Of a DNA stretch of 64,000 nucleotides, positions 22,529-32,867 are shown one piece after another (the first letter of the stretch is position 1; each line of letters opens with the position of its first letter). Both the position numbers and the translations under genes were made by a program. The stretch is from Arthrobotrys musiformis (Eukaryota > Ascomycota > Orbiliomycetes > Orbiliales > Orbiliaceae): positions 3,596,001-3,660,000 of the forward strand of contig JAVHJL010000004.1 in NCBI GenBank assembly GCA_036971715.1, in the 5' to 3' direction. A model generated the notes under the pieces. That model ran no database searches. It saw only the letters and a list, made by a program, of their open reading frames with translations, and was not told where the DNA came from.

Positions 22529-24990
22529 TCATTCGTCCGCATCCTCCTCTAGAACTTCTTGTTCAACCTTCTGCTTCTCCTTACCCCGAACCAACGTCTC
22601 CAGCATATCCTCGATATTCTTTAGTCGGTCTTCAAGCATATTAATCCTTTGCCCGACTCCTACCCCGGCCTCACTCTCACCGTCGGCCGTGCTCAATAAC
22701 GCCCTCAACTGATCCGCCACCTCACCGAGAGGCATGCTGCTATCCCTTCTAGCCAATCTCCTCATCATATCCCTACTCGTTCTTCGGTCCGAGCTTCTAC
22801 CTCCAGCTCCCATCATAAAGCTTTCCACGTCGTCTCCGTGTAGTACTTCCGGCGGTACCTCTCCAACTTCCGCATCCATTTCCTCCTGCTTGATTCGTTC
22901 ATATTCAGCCCTGAACACTGCTTGAATATTCCCGTGTGCGTTGAATCCAGGCACGCTGATGGCCCGCGAACCCATCCCCGGTCTCGCTTTACCCCGTGCT
23001 TTAAGCCCCGGCGGAAGTTTTCCTTTCTTCCTCGGTGCCCACCAAGCTTGTCTTTCTATCACTGCGACGAGGACTAAGATGGGTAAATTCAGGGTCCTTA
23101 TAGCAGCCACATTAATCTTGTGGAACCATCGTTCTGTTACCACAAATCTTAGGGGCACTAGAAATACGATGGCGAAAATGTTGAGTGGCGGTAGGTAGCT
23201 GAATATGGCATCGCTCTTGACTCCTTCTAATGTCAATACAGCCCGTCGGAATTGAATTTCCGCATTGACATCCGAGTGTAATCCCGAAAACGTATTGGAC
23301 AACATAGAGACCAGGATGACGAGGAACAGGTACCCAAGGAAAGCAAAGGTGACCATCAACAAGGGACCGAGCAGCCAGTGAAATTCAACCGATCTTCCGA
23401 TACCAGTGCCATCGAGACCGAACCAGACCCACAACATCCATTTGGAGATTGTAGCCATGTGGTGTTTTCCCTCTCCCAGCCAAAGCATGGATAACAAGAA
23501 GCCGATAAAACACCATACCGCCAATACCGTGAGCATCATAAAGTCCGACATCATGGCCCGAAGGGAGACGAATAGCATGTTTTCGGACATTAAGTTGAAG
23601 GCTAAACGTGGTATTAGGATCGTTGCTGCCATTGCGAGGACATCGAGAGCTTGTTGGCCGGGGACAGGAGAATCGGTTCGCAGGCCATGGAGCCGCAGAA
23701 CACCATAAATGGCGAAAATAAGGGAGAATGTGACACTATCGATTGTATATTTATTAGTGAATGCTCAGTAAAATAAAGGTAGGGGTGAATCCAACATACT
23801 CAAGGAATGACCATAAGTTTTGTGTATAAACAAACCAACCATGCTCAAGGATAGTGGAGAATTGTTCAAGGATCCATCCACAAGCATATACCGCGAACAA
23901 TATTTCTTGAAGAGGGTATTGATGTGGCGGAGGCCGTTGGATCATAATCCAAAGGTACAGACACAGAAGGCAAATGAACTCGCATATCTCAACCGTGTTT
24001 CTTGTCCGCGGCACCATAAGACGATATTGATTTAAGAAAGGCGCCTTTCTGGGATCGTAGAGCGATATTGGTCGGTACTTGTAGTTGTCGGGGATAATGT
24101 CGATGAAAGTAGTGGGAGTGTACACAATTCGGCCAATGTAGATAGCATTGACAACCAATTGGCAAGCACCTGAGCTCAAGAAGAGCTTACTTTGCGACAC
24201 GATCGCTATCTCAAGCGCTGGATGCCGGCTCTTGTAGGTGACGGTCCAATGATCCCTGGGCAAGTTCGCTTGTTGGATATTGTCCGGGGCCCCTTGGAAA
24301 ACGCTGAAGCCAGCGACGAGGACATTGGCAAGGAGAAGGAGGCCCTCAGGGCCCGAGCTGTCTTCGTAAAATCGTCGAAGGATACGGGTTGCGACAAGCT
24401 CGCAAAGGATCGCGCGGGTAAGATTTACGGACTGTTCGTGCAATTGTTGAGTCTGTTCGGATTGGAATTGCATGCGATTGACGAGGAGGCAGAAGACTAA
24501 AATTTTAGTAGGACAAGATTAGCATAGATAAATACAATAGACTATGGAGCAAATATTCATACCTACGGAGATATCTTTCATCTCATAGTACTTGTCTACA
24601 AGGGGCCGGACCAGGGATTGGTTCATCCGAGGATCTCGGAGTTGCTTCAAGGTGTACGGATCATCTATGGTAGCCTCCCGTTAGTCTGCTGTACATCTCG
24701 ACACAGAGGTTGAACCATTCGTACCGATGAGATTTGTAACTTCATTCCGTATGCTATATTAATTCAGCACAGAGCCAGTCAGTATCCAAATACAATAAAC
24801 CGCTGCCCGAACAGTAGAGCTCGAAGTAGTACCGATGGATAGTAAAGTAAACTGGCAGATGATCATATTGCGCACCAGCATTGTTGAATGGTAATGTTAC
24901 CGGTTCGATAGGCTCGGAATGCTGATGTCGGAATCTCTGGCGGATACCACCGCTGGTGTCGAGCAAAGGGCTGTTCTCGCGGGATCCCAT
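22529..24990 (-). CDS. yvc1: Vacuolar TRP-type calcium channel (Yvc1/TRPY1 homologue)
   Basis: Five exons on the minus strand: 24990-24833, 24753-24725, 24664-24563, 24496-23800 and 23735-22529, giving about 730 aa. Each junction restores a frame that matches the family: TIHRIRNEVTNLIDDPYTL spans exons 1-3, and DISVVFCLLVNRMQFQ spans exons 3-4. The N-terminal region is cytosolic, followed by a hydrophobic core of TRP type (ILCELVATRIL, YTPTTFIDIIPDN, VEICEFICLLCLYLWIMI, MMLTVLAVWCFIGFLLSML) and the segment FLVILVSMLSNTFSGLHSDV, which corresponds to the pore-helix/S6 region of Yvc1. The C-terminus has a basic/acidic regulatory tail and a coiled-coil stretch (QRINMLEDRLKNIEDMLETL) ending in an acidic cluster, as in yeast Yvc1, where acidic residues affect calcium activation. 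The family releases calcium from the vacuole on osmotic or mechanical stress. Exon 2 is a 29-nt micro-exon. Confidence 0.93.
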
Positions 24991-25801
24991 TGTCGTGGTA
25001 CAGATCTGGCCTCAGGCATCAGAAGGAGGTACGAAGTGTTGGTTCTGGTATTTTAAATCACAGCTCGCAAGGGGCTCGCGCGGCGCTGCACGACACTGCA
25101 CTGCACTGTTCAAAGCAAAGATAGATAACGATTTAAAGATAATGACAGTAATGCGGGGGGACAATCAACGGGGATAGCAAAGGAAAGACAGGGGTAGTTC
25201 GAGGGAGGGAGAGGACGTCATGATACAGGGCTCGGAAGGAGGGTTTTCGTGTGGTTGTCGAAGGGAAAAGAGGATTGGACGACGTGGAAGGTTGGAAGGG
25301 TCGTGGGGGCCGAAACTGCATATGGACATGTTACATGTTTTGGGCTGGGCGAGATAAGCGACAGCGATTCGGGTCGTCCGCTAACCGAACTTGCAGACTG
25401 CTCGCGACGGATGTCATGTCTGCGGTCTTTGATATCTTGCAATGCGCACGCGGGGGCATCTCAACGATGGTATGGAGATATAGTATGGGGATGGTAGATT
25501 ATAAATTAGTCTTCTAGATAACATTCAATCCGAAGCCTCGAGGCTGCTCGCAGGCTTAATCGTGCTACCGTCGTACATCTATCATGGCCTGGGTACTGGC
25601 AACATAACTCTTCCACAGAAAAAACAAACGGAACGCTCAACCCCCTCGCTGAAAAGATTCTAGTGTGAAGCTCGTGCCATGTCAAAGAAGAAAAAACAGG
25701 AAAGGGAAATTCTATGGTACAGGAAATAGTAATTACAAAAGGGTATAGAAATATAGAAACGGAACCGTTTCCTGGGCTTAGACAGGTCGTATAATTGTGA
25801 T
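24991..25801. other. Intergenic region between erg1 and yvc1
   Basis: This is upstream of yvc1 and downstream of erg1, both on the minus strand. I see no gene. The part next to yvc1 (25000-25400) is purine-rich on the plus strand, so pyrimidine-rich on the sense strand, as in a fungal promoter/leader. Confidence 0.5.
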
Positions 25802-27517
25802 TTAGCATTGCTGCTCGGACCAAATGTATGGCAGGATGACTACACAGGCAGTGTAGAATACCATTATGCTTCTAAGAACGCAAAGCGGCCAGAGAAGTGG
25901 GTTTGTGGTCTTGAACATTACCCAGATGGAATAAAACGCCACCGCGAAAAAGTGAGAGTAGAGGACAAGCGGTCGGTGCAGCAAACTGCATTGTAATAAC
26001 TAAGTTAGCGGTTGAATCTCTTAATTAGGATTTAGAGGAGTGCTTACCCAGACAAAAGTCCAACGGGGTGGTCAATGCAAATTCCTCCCATCTGGAAGTA
26101 GGCAAAGCAACCCTTCTGGAGAACCTTTAGGTTGTCATCTGTTTTTTTTCCATTAGCTTCCGACTCAATCGTACCGGCTAACCGAGTGAAACTTACCATC
26201 GGCAGCGAACAAGCTGTAAAGAGCTTGTGCTAGAATGTTCACTATGCTTGTGAGGTTCCTTCGCTTCCAATGGAACTCCGCCAATTTGTCGAGAACAAGG
26301 TCTGTATCGCTCAAATCCTCAACATCTGCGAGCAAATCCCGGAGCAGTACCACATCGTTAAACGCCACGGTCATACCACCCCCGGTCAATGGATGCCGCA
26401 TATTCATGGAATCTCCAAGCAGTATCAAACCAGGGGTCTTGTTCATAGTTGGTGGTAGGAATGAGTTTGGCATCGACCGAATAGACTTGGAGTCTTCGAT
26501 GGCCTTCCGGAATGACGGTTTGATCTCCTCGGGCAGCGTGGGCAGGACTGTGCTTAACATGTACGATTTGAGACTTCCATCCGTCTGGGAGGGCGGTTTG
26601 CCCTGAATATCCACCAGAGCTCTTGTTTCGTGTGTACCGATTTGGTATAGGAGGACAGGCGCACGGTTCGAAAGGACGACTATTCCGTGGCCCTTGAGCG
26701 GCATTTTGGCGTCGATGAGTTCCAGTCCGAAGAAATGAGACTTGACCTGGACCTGGCGGGGGATATAGTCGGATCTGATATTAGATTTACAGCCATCGGC
26801 GGCAACCGTAATTGAAGCAAAGTACTAGACGAATCGTTAGTCTGGTATCAATCGAATTAACATCGATGCAACCTACACAAATCTCCTCCTTGGTGTTCCG
26901 GGGTGTACATCGTATGCCGATAACGTGGCCATTGTTCTTGACAAGGTTTTTTGATACTGTTGCCTCGACAATTGTCACACTATCCATCAATTGTTAGCGA
27001 ATGAGCCCAATTGATAGATAATGTAGTTCGGCAACATACTTTGGCGCCGCCTTCGCTGCTGCTCTGAGCTTCTGAATGAATTTCCCGTGATGAAAAGATC
27101 TTCCTTCGGGCCTCTTTCCATCCTCACCAATGGCATATGGGATATGCACTGGTTGATCGTGATATCGAACTTGGTAGCCATGACAGGGCACGGCGTCAAA
27201 CCCTTCCAAGCAATCTATCCGCAAAGCTCAAGAATCAGTCTCCAATCCAGCCACCCGGTTGACCAATTGATGGCTTGGTACTCACCCTCCATTCCCAATT
27301 GTTTCAATGCCCTCACGCCACCAGGTTGCAGCAACTCTCCGACAATCCTGTTCGGCTCCGACAGGTCTCGTTCGAGCAGTAGGACATCGCGGCCCTGCTT
27401 GCCTAGCGCGGCGGCGAGGGTGCACCCCACGATTCCAGCGCCGATGATAGCGACATCGAAAGACCGCTTCGGCAGTGGTGGAGGAGGTAGATTTCGTAAT
27501 TCTGGAGTGCCGACCAT
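25802..27517 (-). CDS. erg1: Squalene epoxidase (squalene monooxygenase, Erg1)
   Basis: Six exons on the minus strand: 27517-27286, 27214-27040, 26979-26877, 26824-26197, 26138-26048 and 25985-25802, giving 470 aa, the usual family length. Introns are 52-71 nt with clear GT/AG ends. The N-terminus has the FAD Rossmann motif (DVAIIGAGIVGCTLAAALG) followed by the family-specific VLLLERDLSEPNRIVGELLQ. CRKGFDAVPC-type sequence appears after splicing as DCLEGFDAVPCHGYQV, then RPEGRSFHHGKFIQKLRAAA. The second FAD motif GDSMNMRHPLTGGGMTVAFN is complete, and a hydrophobic C-terminal membrane helix region (FFAVAFYSIWVMF to PYIWSEQQC) ends the protein. The enzyme converts squalene to 2,3-oxidosqualene in the ER, the target of terbinafine-type drugs (family knowledge). 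Inverted repeats upstream may be regulatory. Confidence 0.96.
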
Positions 27518-27790
27518 ATTGAACTGTGTTTATCCCGTGGTAGAATACGTAATTCGAGTTCAGGACCGTGGAAAGGAGGCGCGAGAAACGAGTTGGTAGT
27601 ATGTAGTGTTGAAGTTAGATTCGTTGACTAAGGGGTTTCCAAACAAAGACCGCAAGCGTCGGAGGGCCCTGAGCTCTATATATATCCGTAATTCTTGGGT
27701 ATCGTAAAATCAAAAATCGTAGCAAAGATTTCAGGCTTTTAACGAGAGAACCTGCGAGCTGATAACGAAGTGGACCGGTCTGTCCTTTGC

Positions 27791-27808
27791 AATCACAAGC
27801 TTGTGATT
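27791..27808. promoter_or_regulatory. Perfect 18-bp palindrome upstream of erg1
   Basis: AATCACAAGCTTGTGATT is identical on both strands and lies 274 bp upstream of the erg1 ATG. Its ATCAC half-sites resemble those of sterol-regulatory (SREBP/bHLH) elements. Regulatory function is inference. Confidence 0.5.
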
Positions 27809-27905
27809 TGGCGCAAACCGTAAAAGTTTTGGACGCAGGAACCTCGAACCTTGTAAACCATGTAAACCAGACCGGCTTGGACAGGCCACTTTCGGTTTGC
27901 CCACC

Positions 27906-27922
27906 AATCACAGCCCGTGATT
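27906..27922. promoter_or_regulatory. Second AATCAC/GTGATT inverted repeat upstream of erg1
   Basis: AATCAC-AGCCC-GTGATT repeats the half-sites of the palindrome at 27791-27808 with a 5-nt spacer. The symmetry extends further (CACC on the left, GGTG on the right, with one offset base). Confidence 0.5.
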
Positions 27923-27979
27923 CGGTGTTCGTTCGGCCCGGCACAACGCAAATTTAAGCTCGTTGCAGGGGGAAAGGGT

Positions 27980-27991
27980 CATCGTACGATG
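27980..27991. promoter_or_regulatory. 12-bp palindrome CATCGTACGATG
   Basis: This perfect dyad lies about 460 bp upstream of the erg1 ATG in the shared promoter. It could be a dimeric transcription-factor site; no factor is identified. Confidence 0.35.
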
Positions 27992-28657
27992 CTCAGGCTA
28001 ACATCAAGCCAGAGGAGTCTGGAAGCTGTTGTCGGAAAGAAAGCTTGAAGCTTGAAGCTGTCGCAGGAGTCCGGCGGAGGGTCTGGACTGGTCGGGCCGA
28101 CGTTGATTGGGTTGTGTAACCTGAAGGATTTGGCCGGCGCCGACCTCCTTTTGGGCCTCGCAACGCATCTGCCTGTTGCATTTTGGCACCTTAGTCTGCA
28201 TTGACCGTAGTCTCGAGGTTTATAACGTTTAGGACTGAATCTTAAACACATTTCGTTTTGGTGCGCTCTGCACCCGTCTTCTTACTAGACTAGTATCTAT
28301 CTACTGTTTCAAATGATAGGGTGTACTTAATGATATCTAAGCTAGTCATTCTTGTAAGGTTTCTGTCGAAGGCTCAATCCAAGGCTATATGTAGATAAAC
28401 CGATGTTGATTGCTCAGCAGCTCTGGTTCATGAATTCAGAGACAGCTGAGCAGGTGAGCCTGCATGCATGATGTATCATACCCAAGTTACACAGCAATGA
28501 ATATGATGTATATTAGGTACCAAAGCCTTATTAGCTAGTACTCACTCCCTGAACATAGAACTCTCACCAACCGATATCGCGAAGGAGAGGGTCACCCACG
28601 CCATTACACCATCAACTCCCTACTCTAGATCTCCGAATATCCAATTAAACCGCAGCC

Positions 28658-29851
28658 ATGGCGACAAATACGACGGCCGCCTCTCCTTACCCTGAAGTCT
28701 ACAATCTACCGCCTCCAGGTGATCCGAAATACCTCCCTCTTCACCTCTTCACCCCAACTTCGGTTCCCTATGATCCACGAGCCGATCCGATCTTTCGCCT
28801 CCCAAGCCCCGAAGTCCTTCCATCCCTCCCTCTAGTCACCAGCCAAGCTGCCTACCTACGCGTCTTCTGCCTAGCTGAAATAGATATCGAAGGTGAAAGC
28901 CGCCATGAACTTCAATCTTGGGGCGATGAAGTTTTCGAGTGGATGATCCAGACTACGCTTCACAATAACTACGGGACGGTAGTTCAACGGGAATTCGATC
29001 ATTACTATGAAGAAGTATGTACCTCGCATTTCATCGACAAATTCTTTCGGATTTATCGAAAAGCTCTAATCAATGGTTATAATAGATCTTGATAGAAAAC
29101 CTGATTAATCTCGAGCAAGCCCGCTATTTTGGCTATCTCTACGACTTTGACGGACGTATTCGCCGTCATAATCCAGCTACCCTCACGGACGCCGAGGTTC
29201 AAAAGTATCTCCCGGATACATTTTTCGCCTACATCGGGGCCGTCGAAAAGACCAGAGGGAAAGAAATTGCTTTGAAATGGCTGCGAGATTTGATCAAACC
29301 AATCCTCGAGTACCGTGTTGAAGATATCACCAAAACCTGGCCAGAGAAAACACTCACTAGGGCAACCGAAAACTGGTACAAAGACCGAGCCGCTGGCCAT
29401 GTCCACAGTGACTTCAGGATTCAAGAAAAATCATACGAGGTTGAGGATTTCGAGTGGATGGGCGAACACTGGGAGACGTGGGGGATGACTGCGGTGGAAA
29501 TTGTACATGGGATGTTGAAGGTTTGGGAACATACTTTACCCTTTTTCTAAGTGGCTTGAAAGAAAATAGGTTCTAACAAACGCTGGAATTTTATAGAATC
29601 TGCGACGACACTTGAGGGCCTACACAGGGCCTTCCAGAACTGTCAACGAGCCAATCACTATGTGCGACTCGCAATGGCACCCTAACGAAAACGTTTGGTC
29701 TTTTATGATTCACTTCCGATTCAACCCGGACAAGTATTATGTCGGAGTACATCAATACCAAGTAATAGCCGAGTGGCTTGCAGTTTGGAAAGCCATGGAC
29801 CAGTTGACTAAGTTCAGGTCGGAGATGTTTACATACGCTCTCTGGTTTTAG
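28658..29851 (+). CDS. Degenerate RNase III-like domain protein (copy 1, 348 aa)
   Basis: Exons are 28658-29014, 29086-29520 and 29597-29851. Intron 1 is phase 0 (GTATGT...TAG). Intron 2 uses donor GTTTGG with branch CTAAC and acceptor TATAG; without it the protein would end LKVWEHTLPFF at 29550. Residues about 65-190 look like an RNase III domain: HELQSWGDEVFEWMI (83-97) corresponds to the ExLExLGDxVLxxxI signature, and YLPDTFFAYIGAVEKTRGKE (160-179) to the second acidic motif (DxFEALIGAxYxDxG). Of the four metal-binding acids expected, D90 and D163 remain, while the signature Glu is Gln86 and the last Glu is Phe166, so catalysis is unlikely. The remainder has no recognised domain. A similar protein with the same intron position is encoded at 48889-49974. 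No signal peptide is seen. Confidence 0.6.
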
Positions 29852-30197
29852 GGTCTGTTTTACCCTTCACTTTAAAGCTTTATCCATATGCAGTGTATAG
29901 CCGCAATAGGGTCAGGTATGGGCACCTTCTTTAACATAGGGCGTCACTTAATCGATCACCCAAAACTATACATGGCCTCGACTCCATATTTCTATCTTCA
30001 ACCTGATTCATTCAAGGATGGGTTATACAGAGAAAATTCGACTAAATTTCTACACAACCGCATTTAGATTAACTATGGCCCTTGTTCACAAGAATTAAAT
30101 TCCATCCATAATAGAACCTTTTGCATCACGAAGCTGTCGCACAGAAGCCTAGGGACGTGCCAGCGTGGAAAACTCGTTGGCGGGAGGGTACTATATT
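29852..30197. other. Short convergent intergenic region
   Basis: These 346 bases lie between the 3' ends of two convergent genes. I see nothing but AT-rich flanking sequence. Confidence 0.5.
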
Positions 30198-31325
30198 CTA
30201 GCCACCACTGGATCCCATTCCAACACCTCCAAACCAACCACCACCTCCTGGTATTTTGAACACCTTTGAGAACTTCGATTTTTTATGCTATACCAAGCAA
30301 CTTGTTAGCGAACAATTCATGAAACGCAACCCCAACAATATATATTGAAAACTTACTCCAGCATTGGCAGTGTTGCCCTTTGCCGCCAGCTGCGCATCTG
30401 CCAACCCCCCTTCGCCGCCAAAATTTACGGCCTCACCGATCTTGACTTTCCCACCTACACCGGGTCCAGATACCACCAACACTGGGAAAACATCTGTAAC
30501 ACCGGAAATAAATGCCCTCGCCACGTCTCCCCCGACCCCCTTTTCTTCGCCGTTGATAGTCACAAACACTCTTGTCGGAACCGCCACTAAATCTTTGACT
30601 TCTGCGACTCTCGTCGTTTTATTTCCTTTGCTATCCAACGATTTTGAAAACTTCCCAGCCTTTGCATTAGGATTATCGTTGACATCTCTTGTAGGGACCA
30701 TAGGCACGCTAGGATCGAACTGGAAGGTTATTCCAAGCCCTATTGTGTCTCCAACTTTTGCCTGAAAGTCTGAGTCTGGAACCTTGGCCCCGTTGTCATA
30801 TACCCCGCCATCTGTAGAATTCCAGAGAACGCTTGGGCCTGAGAGAGACTTTGGCGCAGCAACTTGATCATACGGACGAAGACTCCCATTGCTATTAGAA
30901 GCTACAGCCTCCGACCCAGCATCCTTCACAACAAACCCGAACGCCAAACTCGCCAGAGTATCAGAGTATCCCAAACTAGTGATTTCAAATTCCCAGTATA
31001 TAGTCTTCGAGTCGTTTCCCGAAACTAAGGGGCTATCATAGCGTGCAACAAATAGAGGCAGACTGGATACAACATCGAACGTATTTCCTGTGGTAGAAGG
31101 ATCGTCTGACGCGGACGGGTTGAGTTGCCAAAGCGTGCCTTTGGTTTTTATGGACTCCGTTGTTTGCGCGAGGCGGTAGATTGGCGTTGGGATCGGTTGG
31201 AAGGATATCTGTTTGCCTGAGGAAATGAAATAACGTTCGTGGTCCGAATATGAGCTGGGGCTGGCGAGTGGGAGGGGTGCAGAGCTGGAGCTAGCCATGC
31301 TGGAGACTTCCCTGGTCGCACTCAA
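30198..31325 (-). CDS. SPRY/B30.2-like domain protein (352 aa)
   Basis: Two exons on the minus strand: 31325-30357 and 30287-30198. The 69-nt intron has donor GTAAGT and acceptor GTATAG and is phase 0; it replaces a chance read-through with a Gly-rich tail (VFKIPGGGGWFGGVGMGSSG). The first about 40 residues are Ser-rich. From about 105 the pattern is SPRY-like: YWEFEITSLGYSDTLASLAF (the conserved YxEVEI...GxxSIGF strand pair), then a VLWNSTDGGVYDNG segment (normally WGYHSDDGxxxNG), VGDTIGLGITFQF (GDxIGCGIDF), RVFVTINGEEKGV (FFTKNGxxLG) and DVFPVLVVSG (LYPxVGL). SPRY domains are protein-protein interaction modules; the partner is not predictable. No TM helix is present, so a soluble adaptor is likely. 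A downstream Met in the first 15 residues could also be the start. Confidence 0.75.
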
Positions 31326-32867
31326 TAGACTAGACTTAGTGGCAGAGTTTCTAGTAATGAAGTCTAACTAGAGCCTTTAGGATGGGCTTTATAGATAGAA
31401 AGGAAGATATTCGTGAGGTCCTTGGGGCATGTGGAGGCTCTGTAGGCTGGATGATATATAAGCTTTTCTGGGCCTGTCCATGTGGCCATGTGGATACGTC
31501 CGTAGGGTAGGCGACAATCTTTCCCTGCCGACATGCCGAACACTAAATCCGGCCTAGAAACGTTACATGGGCCCCGCTCCCATAGGCAACGGGGTGGTGT
31601 GGAGCCATCCACGGAGCACGTAGCGCACTGGATAAATATCGAATGCGAATGGCCCTGGACAACGGACTTTTGGCTATGAATCATTTCCATCTTGTGTCAC
31701 CAAGTCTGAGACTACAAATACAAAATTACAACAAAGCTAGCTGTGTTTAGGCCAATTGCGTAACAATCCAGGTGACCACAATTGATCGTTTCCAGATCCC
31801 CGGAGAGCGGATTACAAATGGAATCGTTTGAATCCCGGACTTCGAGAGCCATTCAGACCGAGTTAACGTTACGGCTCTGCCGTCGATCTAGCTGTTTGGA
31901 ATGCGGGGTTGGCAGACCTTCATAGCTGCCTAGCGGTAGACATATGCACATTCGAGTTCCAAGCTCATCCATGTGCATGCATCTGTGCACCCTAGATCCG
32001 CCTGCGCCACTAACCATAAGCTCCGAGATCCCGCTAGTAGATGACCCTTGCGAATTTCCGCGATAAGTCAAGTACCCTGATACCGGTCGATATCGCGTCA
32101 ACGCAAACTTGAAGTTCGACATAGAAATGGAAGATTCGAATGGTGTTGGCCATATGCGCCATCAAGCAAGACTTTATCGAGGTGCTAAAATTAATCTTGG
32201 CTTTTTTTTTTTTTTTTGTTCGATCCAGAAGCCTAAACTTGTGCCGTTATATAGAATATATCAATACTCGTCCTATGTATGTGGAATATAACAGAATCCC
32301 AAGAAGATCCTTTCACGTCTCAAATATGTCCCCGTCCAGCTTGACGTGGTGCATGATGATTCACATCGCATTGTCTAGGCGGGAGACCACCTTCTATCCG
32401 ATAGCTATAGTTTAAAGATGGTGGTAAGATGGTTTCTTCGTTCTGTATACAGATCTATTTTGTCCTTAGTGATGTTCAACATTTGACTGCGCGACATTGG
32501 ACGCCGCACAACCGTCGTTTCAAGCAATGACGTGACACGACTTAGCAAGGTAGTCTAGTGTAGCCAAGGTAATGTCTAATAAATATGTCGCTCGAGTCGA
32601 ACGGTAGGGTTTCTTAGGATCTAGAACAATTTGTTGGGTGGTATTATATTAGGGTTTCAGGGTAGTACCACAATCGAGCAGGGATGGAGCTCAGGTGCAC
32701 CGCGCCGGTGGTGAAATCGATAACGATATTGATATTAGAAAAATCAAATCGATAGCGAATTAGTAGATAAAAGCTTTGATTCGTCCAGCCTTCCTATAAT
32801 ACATTCTCCGGACATAATTCTCGATTATGAAATAGTAACCGATCGGGGTCTCAACCACTTTCGTATA
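31326..32867. other. Intergenic region with T16 tract
   Basis: No gene is supported in 1.5 kb. A homopolymer of 16 T lies at 32202-32217. The last 100 bases precede the secreted protease gene. Confidence 0.5.

Larger units (their letters stand above)
27518..28657. other. Divergent promoter region of erg1 and RNase III-like gene
   Basis: A 1.1-kb region between divergently transcribed genes with no ORF of its own. It contains three short palindromes described separately (27791-27808, 27906-27922 and 27980-27991) and AAGCTTGAAGCTTGAAGCTG short direct repeats near 28042. Confidence 0.6.

Noticed and set aside
29521..29550. Unspliced ending LKVWEHTLPFF for the first RNase III-like protein
   Set aside because: A CTAAC branch and TATAG acceptor follow, and joining to 29597 adds an in-frame 85-codon coding exon. 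The donor GTTTGG is weak, so the unspliced form remains a minor possibility.
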